Assembly (NCBI RefSeq): GCF_000980885.2
Contig: NZ_LBDA02000062.1
Location: 1 to 64,000 of the forward strand
DNA length: 64,000 bases
Reading direction: 5' to 3'
DNA from: Streptomyces malaysiense
GTDB taxonomy: Bacteria > Actinomycetota > Actinomycetes > Streptomycetales > Streptomycetaceae
The notes under the pieces are model-generated. The model was not told the origin of the DNA. It saw only the letters and a program-made list of their open reading frames with translations, and made no database searches. Within the stretch, counting starts at the first letter, position 1. Each line of letters starts with the position of its first letter. A program made the translations under genes and the position numbers. Positions 61,564-64,000 of this stretch are shown here, in pieces.

Positions 61564-62472
61564 TCAGGGCAGGAGGACGACCTTGCCCCGGACCCGGCGG
61601 GCCTCGATGTCGGCGTGGGCGCGGGCGGCCTGCGCCAGCGGGTAGGTGCCGCCCAGCGGGAGGACGAGCTCTCCGGCGGCCGCCAGCGCGACCAGTTCGG
61701 GCAGTGCCTCGGGGAGCCGGTCGGCCGGGCCACCGGTGCTGAAGCGCACGCCGTGCCGCGCGGCGGACATGTCGGCGATGGTGATCACCCGCGCGGCGTC
61801 CCCGGTCAGTGCGACCGAGTCGGCCAGTACGCCCGCGCCGGAGCAGTCGAGGACCCGGTCCACGCCCTGCGGCGCGGCGGCCCGCACCCGCTCCGCCCAG
61901 CCCTCGCCGTACGGCACCGCGGTGGCGCTGAGTCCGGTGAGCCCTTCGAGGTCGTGCTCGCCGGCGGTGGCGACCACGGTGACGCCCCGGGCGGTGGCGA
62001 GCTGCACGGCGAGGACGCCGACGCTGCCGCCCGCGCCGTGGACCAGCAGGGTCTCGCCCGCCCGGGGGTCCAGCTGGTGCAGCGCGCGGTAGGCGGTCTC
62101 GCCCACCGTCACCAGCGCGGCGGCGGTCTCGAAGGAGATCTCAGCCGGCTTGGGGATCGGCCGCTCCAGCAGCGCGTACTCGCTGTAGCCGCCGGCCGGG
62201 GTGGCGCCGAGGACCTCGTCGCCGACCCGCGCCGCGGCGCCCTCGCCTGCCTTGTCGACGACGCCGGCCACGTCGAGGCCGGGCCGTACCGGGAACTGCG
62301 CGGGGAAGACCTCGGCCATCGTGCCGGAGCGGATCTTCAGGTCGATCGGGTTGACCGCGGCGGCCCGGACCTTGATCCGGACCTGGCCCGGACCCGGCTC
62401 GGGGACGTCGGTCTCGGACAGGGTCAGCACGTCCGGGTCGCCGTAGCGCGTGTAGGTGACGGTGTGGGACAT
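61564..62472 (-). CDS. NADPH:quinone oxidoreductase, zinc-free MDR family
   Basis: A 302-residue medium-chain dehydrogenase. The N-terminal GroES-like domain contains RAAAVNPIDLKIRSG and PGLDVAGVVDKAG. The Rossmann motif is LLVHGAGGSVGVLAVQLA. There are no zinc ligands, so it belongs to the quinone reductase/enone reductase branch. ATG 62472 has GGAG seven bases upstream; an earlier in-frame ATG at 62484 has none. It lies 171 bp downstream of the Old Yellow Enzyme gene, same strand. Confidence 0.9.
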   Translation of the reverse strand: MSHTVTYTRYGDPDVLTLSETDVPEPGPGQVRIKVRAAAVNPIDLKIRSGTMAEVFPAQFPVRPGLDVAGVVDKAGEGAAARVGDEVLGATPAGGYSEYALLERPIPKPAEISFETAAALVTVGETAYRALHQLDPRAGETLLVHGAGGSVGVLAVQLATARGVTVVATAGEHDLEGLTGLSATAVPYGEGWAERVRAAAPQGVDRVLDCSGAGVLADSVALTGDAARVITIADMSAARHGVRFSTGGPADRLPEALPELVALAAAGELVLPLGGTYPLAQAARAHADIEARRVRGKVVLLP

Positions 62473-62643
62473 CGAGAACTCCATTGAGGGGAGGGCGGGA
62501 GGGGTGGAAGACGCGAGGGTCCGCGTCACCAGGGTGGCGGCGGGGCGGGCCGGGGGCGTGCGGGACACCGGGCGATCCGGGGCCGGATTCCCCCGGCCGG
62601 AAGACACCGGCCGTACCGGCACCGGACCGAGCGGGCGTCCTGG

Positions 62644-63714
62644 TCAGCCGGCGAGGGCCGGGTAGTCGGTGTAGCCGCGCTCGTCGCCGCCGTAGAAGGT
62701 GGCGCGGTCGGGCTCGTTGAACGGACCGCCGGAGGCCAGCCGGGCGGGCAGGTCGGGGTTGGCGAGGAACAGCCCGCCGAAGCTGAGCACATCGGCCGTG
62801 CCGTCCTCGATCAGCGCCAGTTCGCCGGGGCCGGTCGGGGTCTGCCCGGTCTGGGGATTGAGGACGAGGACGCCGCCGAACAGCTTGCGCAGCTCCAGGG
62901 TCAGCTCCCGGTCCGGGCCCTCCAGCACGTGCAGGTAGGCCAGGCCGAGCGGCTCGATCGCGGCGACCAGCGCGCGGTATGTGTCACGGTGACCGTCCTC
63001 GACGATGTCGTTGAACGGGACGGCCGGGGAGATCCGCAGCCCCACCCGGTGCGCGCCGATGGCGTCGGTGACCGCGCGGGCGACCTCGACGGTGAAGCGG
63101 ATCCGGCCCGCCACCGAGCCGCCCCAGCCGTCGGTGCGCAGGTTGGCGTTGGTGGACAGGAACTGGTGCGGCAAGTAGCCGTTGGCGCCGTGCAGTTCGA
63201 CGCCGTCGAAGCCGGCCTCGACGGCGTTGCGGGCCGCTCGGGCGAAGTCGTCGACGGTCCGGGCGATCTCGGCCTCGGTCAGCTCGGCCGGGGTGACGAA
63301 GTCCTTCATCCCCTCGTGGGTGAACACCTGGCCGGCCGCGGCGACGGGCGAGGGACCGACGGGGACGAGCCCGTCGGGCAGCAGGTCCGGGTGCCCGATC
63401 CGGCCGGTGTGCATGAGCTGGGCGAAGATCACGCCGCCTTCGCGGTGCACCGCGTCGGTGACCTGCCGCCAGGCCGCGACCTGCTCCGCGGAGTGCAGGC
63501 CGGGGGTGTCCGGGTATCCCTGGCCGACCACCGAGGGCTGCACACCCTCGCTGATGATCAGCCCGGCGCCGGCGCGCTGTGCGTAGTACGTCGCCATCGC
63601 CTCGGTCGCGCTCGCACCGGGACCGTAGGCGCGGCTGCGGGTCATCGGCGCCATCGCGATGCGGTTGGCCAGGCGCTTGCCGCCCAGCTCGATCGGGTCG
63701 AAAGCAGTGGTCAT
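62644..63714 (-). CDS. Old Yellow Enzyme-family alkene reductase
   Basis: An FMN-dependent ene-reductase (NemA/YqjM-OYE type) of 356 residues. Conserved residues are visible in RIAMAPMTRSRA (FMN), QLMHTGRIGH, DFVTPAEL, FDGVELHGANGYLPHQFLS (the HGAN active-site motif), NLRTDGWGGS and the FMN-phosphate region LSFGGLFLANPDLP. It probably reduces activated alkenes during electrophile stress, with the quinone oxidoreductase as partner. ATG 63714; an in-frame ATG five codons upstream is also possible. Operator-like palindromes lie in the divergent promoter. Confidence 0.94.
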   Translation of the reverse strand: MTTAFDPIELGGKRLANRIAMAPMTRSRAYGPGASATEAMATYYAQRAGAGLIISEGVQPSVVGQGYPDTPGLHSAEQVAAWRQVTDAVHREGGVIFAQLMHTGRIGHPDLLPDGLVPVGPSPVAAAGQVFTHEGMKDFVTPAELTEAEIARTVDDFARAARNAVEAGFDGVELHGANGYLPHQFLSTNANLRTDGWGGSVAGRIRFTVEVARAVTDAIGAHRVGLRISPAVPFNDIVEDGHRDTYRALVAAIEPLGLAYLHVLEGPDRELTLELRKLFGGVLVLNPQTGQTPTGPGELALIEDGTADVLSFGGLFLANPDLPARLASGGPFNEPDRATFYGGDERGYTDYPALAG

Positions 63715-63781
63715 GATCAAGCCCTTCACACGGTGGTCGGTCCGGTGACCGCGGGTCGCGGTCCCCGGAACCTCGATTTAC

Positions 63782-63793
63782 CTGTTCGAACAG
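63782..63793. promoter_or_regulatory. Operator-like palindrome upstream of the OYE gene
   Basis: CTGTTCGAACAG is a perfect 12-bp palindrome, 68 bp upstream of the OYE start, with A/T-rich flanks. It is likely the site for the divergent regulator. Confidence 0.6.
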
Positions 63794-63906
63794 TAAAACT
63801 GGCCGTGGATATTTCGCAAGCGCTCGTGACAACGACCACGGCGTGCGTGAAAGGGTTGATTTGCCCAGAAGTGACTGCTCCGCGGCGAGGCGAAGGAAGG
63901 GATATC

Positions 63907-63918
63907 CTGTCCGAGCAG
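63907..63918. promoter_or_regulatory. Second operator-like site near the divergent gene
   Basis: CTGTCCGAGCAG matches the 63782 palindrome at 10 of 12 positions and lies 35 bp before the divergent gene's ATG, within a longer imperfect palindrome ATCCTG...CAGGAT (63904-63921). Confidence 0.55.
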
Positions 63919-63952
63919 GATCATGGATCTAGTCTTGAAGGGAGCGCGGGCC

Positions 63953-64000
63953 ATGGCGGCATCCGCAGGCAGCGGCGAGGGTGGGGAAGGCCCCGGGGCC
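63953..64000 (+). CDS. Start of a divergent gene, probably the local regulator (truncated)
   Basis: Only 16 codons are inside the window. ATG 63953 follows AAGGGAG (63938-63944). The first residues (MAASAGSGEGGEG) are low-complexity and give no family. Divergence from an OYE/quinone oxidoreductase pair with shared operators suggests a TetR-type regulator, but this is context only. Confidence 0.5.
   Translation, partial: MAASAGSGEGGEGPGA

Overview
The window is a 64 kb stretch of high-GC (roughly 70% or more by eye), densely coding actinomycete chromosome. Gene content and order point to Streptomyces. The diagnostic blocks are the cellobiose cluster bglC-cebG-cebF-cebE next to cebR, orn beside adpA with a single TTA codon in adpA, the desferrioxamine locus desE-sip-desABCD with iron boxes, and a ribose operon with a fused RbsC-RbsB protein. 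From memory this order resembles the S. coelicolor chromosome around SCO2745-SCO2800; I could not run an alignment to prove it.

Layout. 0-7 kb: the end of a secreted GH18 chitinase, then the cellobiose/cellotriose uptake operon and its LacI-type repressor CebR. 7.3-13.5 kb: tRNA-His, oligoribonuclease, the developmental regulator AdpA, a universal stress protein, and glucosamine-6-phosphate synthase with a small partner gene. 13.7-22.4 kb: a secreted GH20 hexosaminidase and the desferrioxamine siderophore locus. 22.6-25.6 kb: a lower-GC, probably acquired patch with an HATPase, an XRE-TPR regulator and a Nudix hydrolase. 25.6-34.3 kb: a branched-chain (leucine-type) acyl-CoA catabolic operon facing a TetR regulator across two tandem operator-like palindromes, followed by a second acyl-CoA dehydrogenase and a thioesterase. 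34.3-42.6 kb: a Gly/His-rich secreted peptide, a phosphatase, a PucR regulator divergent from a ureohydrolase plus ThDP enzyme pair, and two secreted proteins. 42.7-54.7 kb: a single-chain heterodimer-type ABC exporter, a secreted GH3 glycosidase followed by a 169-bp palindromic element, an isomerase-like protein, a Tat-exported phosphoesterase, a LacI regulator, an intracellular lipase-like protein and an orphan DUF397 gene. 54.7-61.2 kb: a lipoprotein and the ribose operon rbsR-rbsA-rbsCB-rbsK-rbsD behind twin operators. 61.5-64 kb: a quinone oxidoreductase, an Old Yellow Enzyme and the first codons of a divergent gene.

How it works together. The region is rich in carbon scavenging: chitin and N-acetylglucosamine (GH18, GH20, probably GH3), cellulose oligomers (Ceb/BglC), ribose (Rbs), and branched-chain acyl-CoA and fatty acyl-CoA breakdown. 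It also carries amino-sugar synthesis (GlmS), iron acquisition (Des) and a global developmental switch (AdpA). Most operons are tightly packed with ATGA/GTGA stop-start overlaps, and convergent gene pairs are separated by strong GC-rich hairpins. I found no complete insertion sequence, prophage, CRISPR array, rRNA or large secondary-metabolite cluster other than the siderophore locus. The least explained items are the HATPase/XRE-TPR/Nudix patch, the Gly/His peptide with a long structured leader, the ureohydrolase-ThDP enzyme pair, and the palindromic element that supplies a stop codon.
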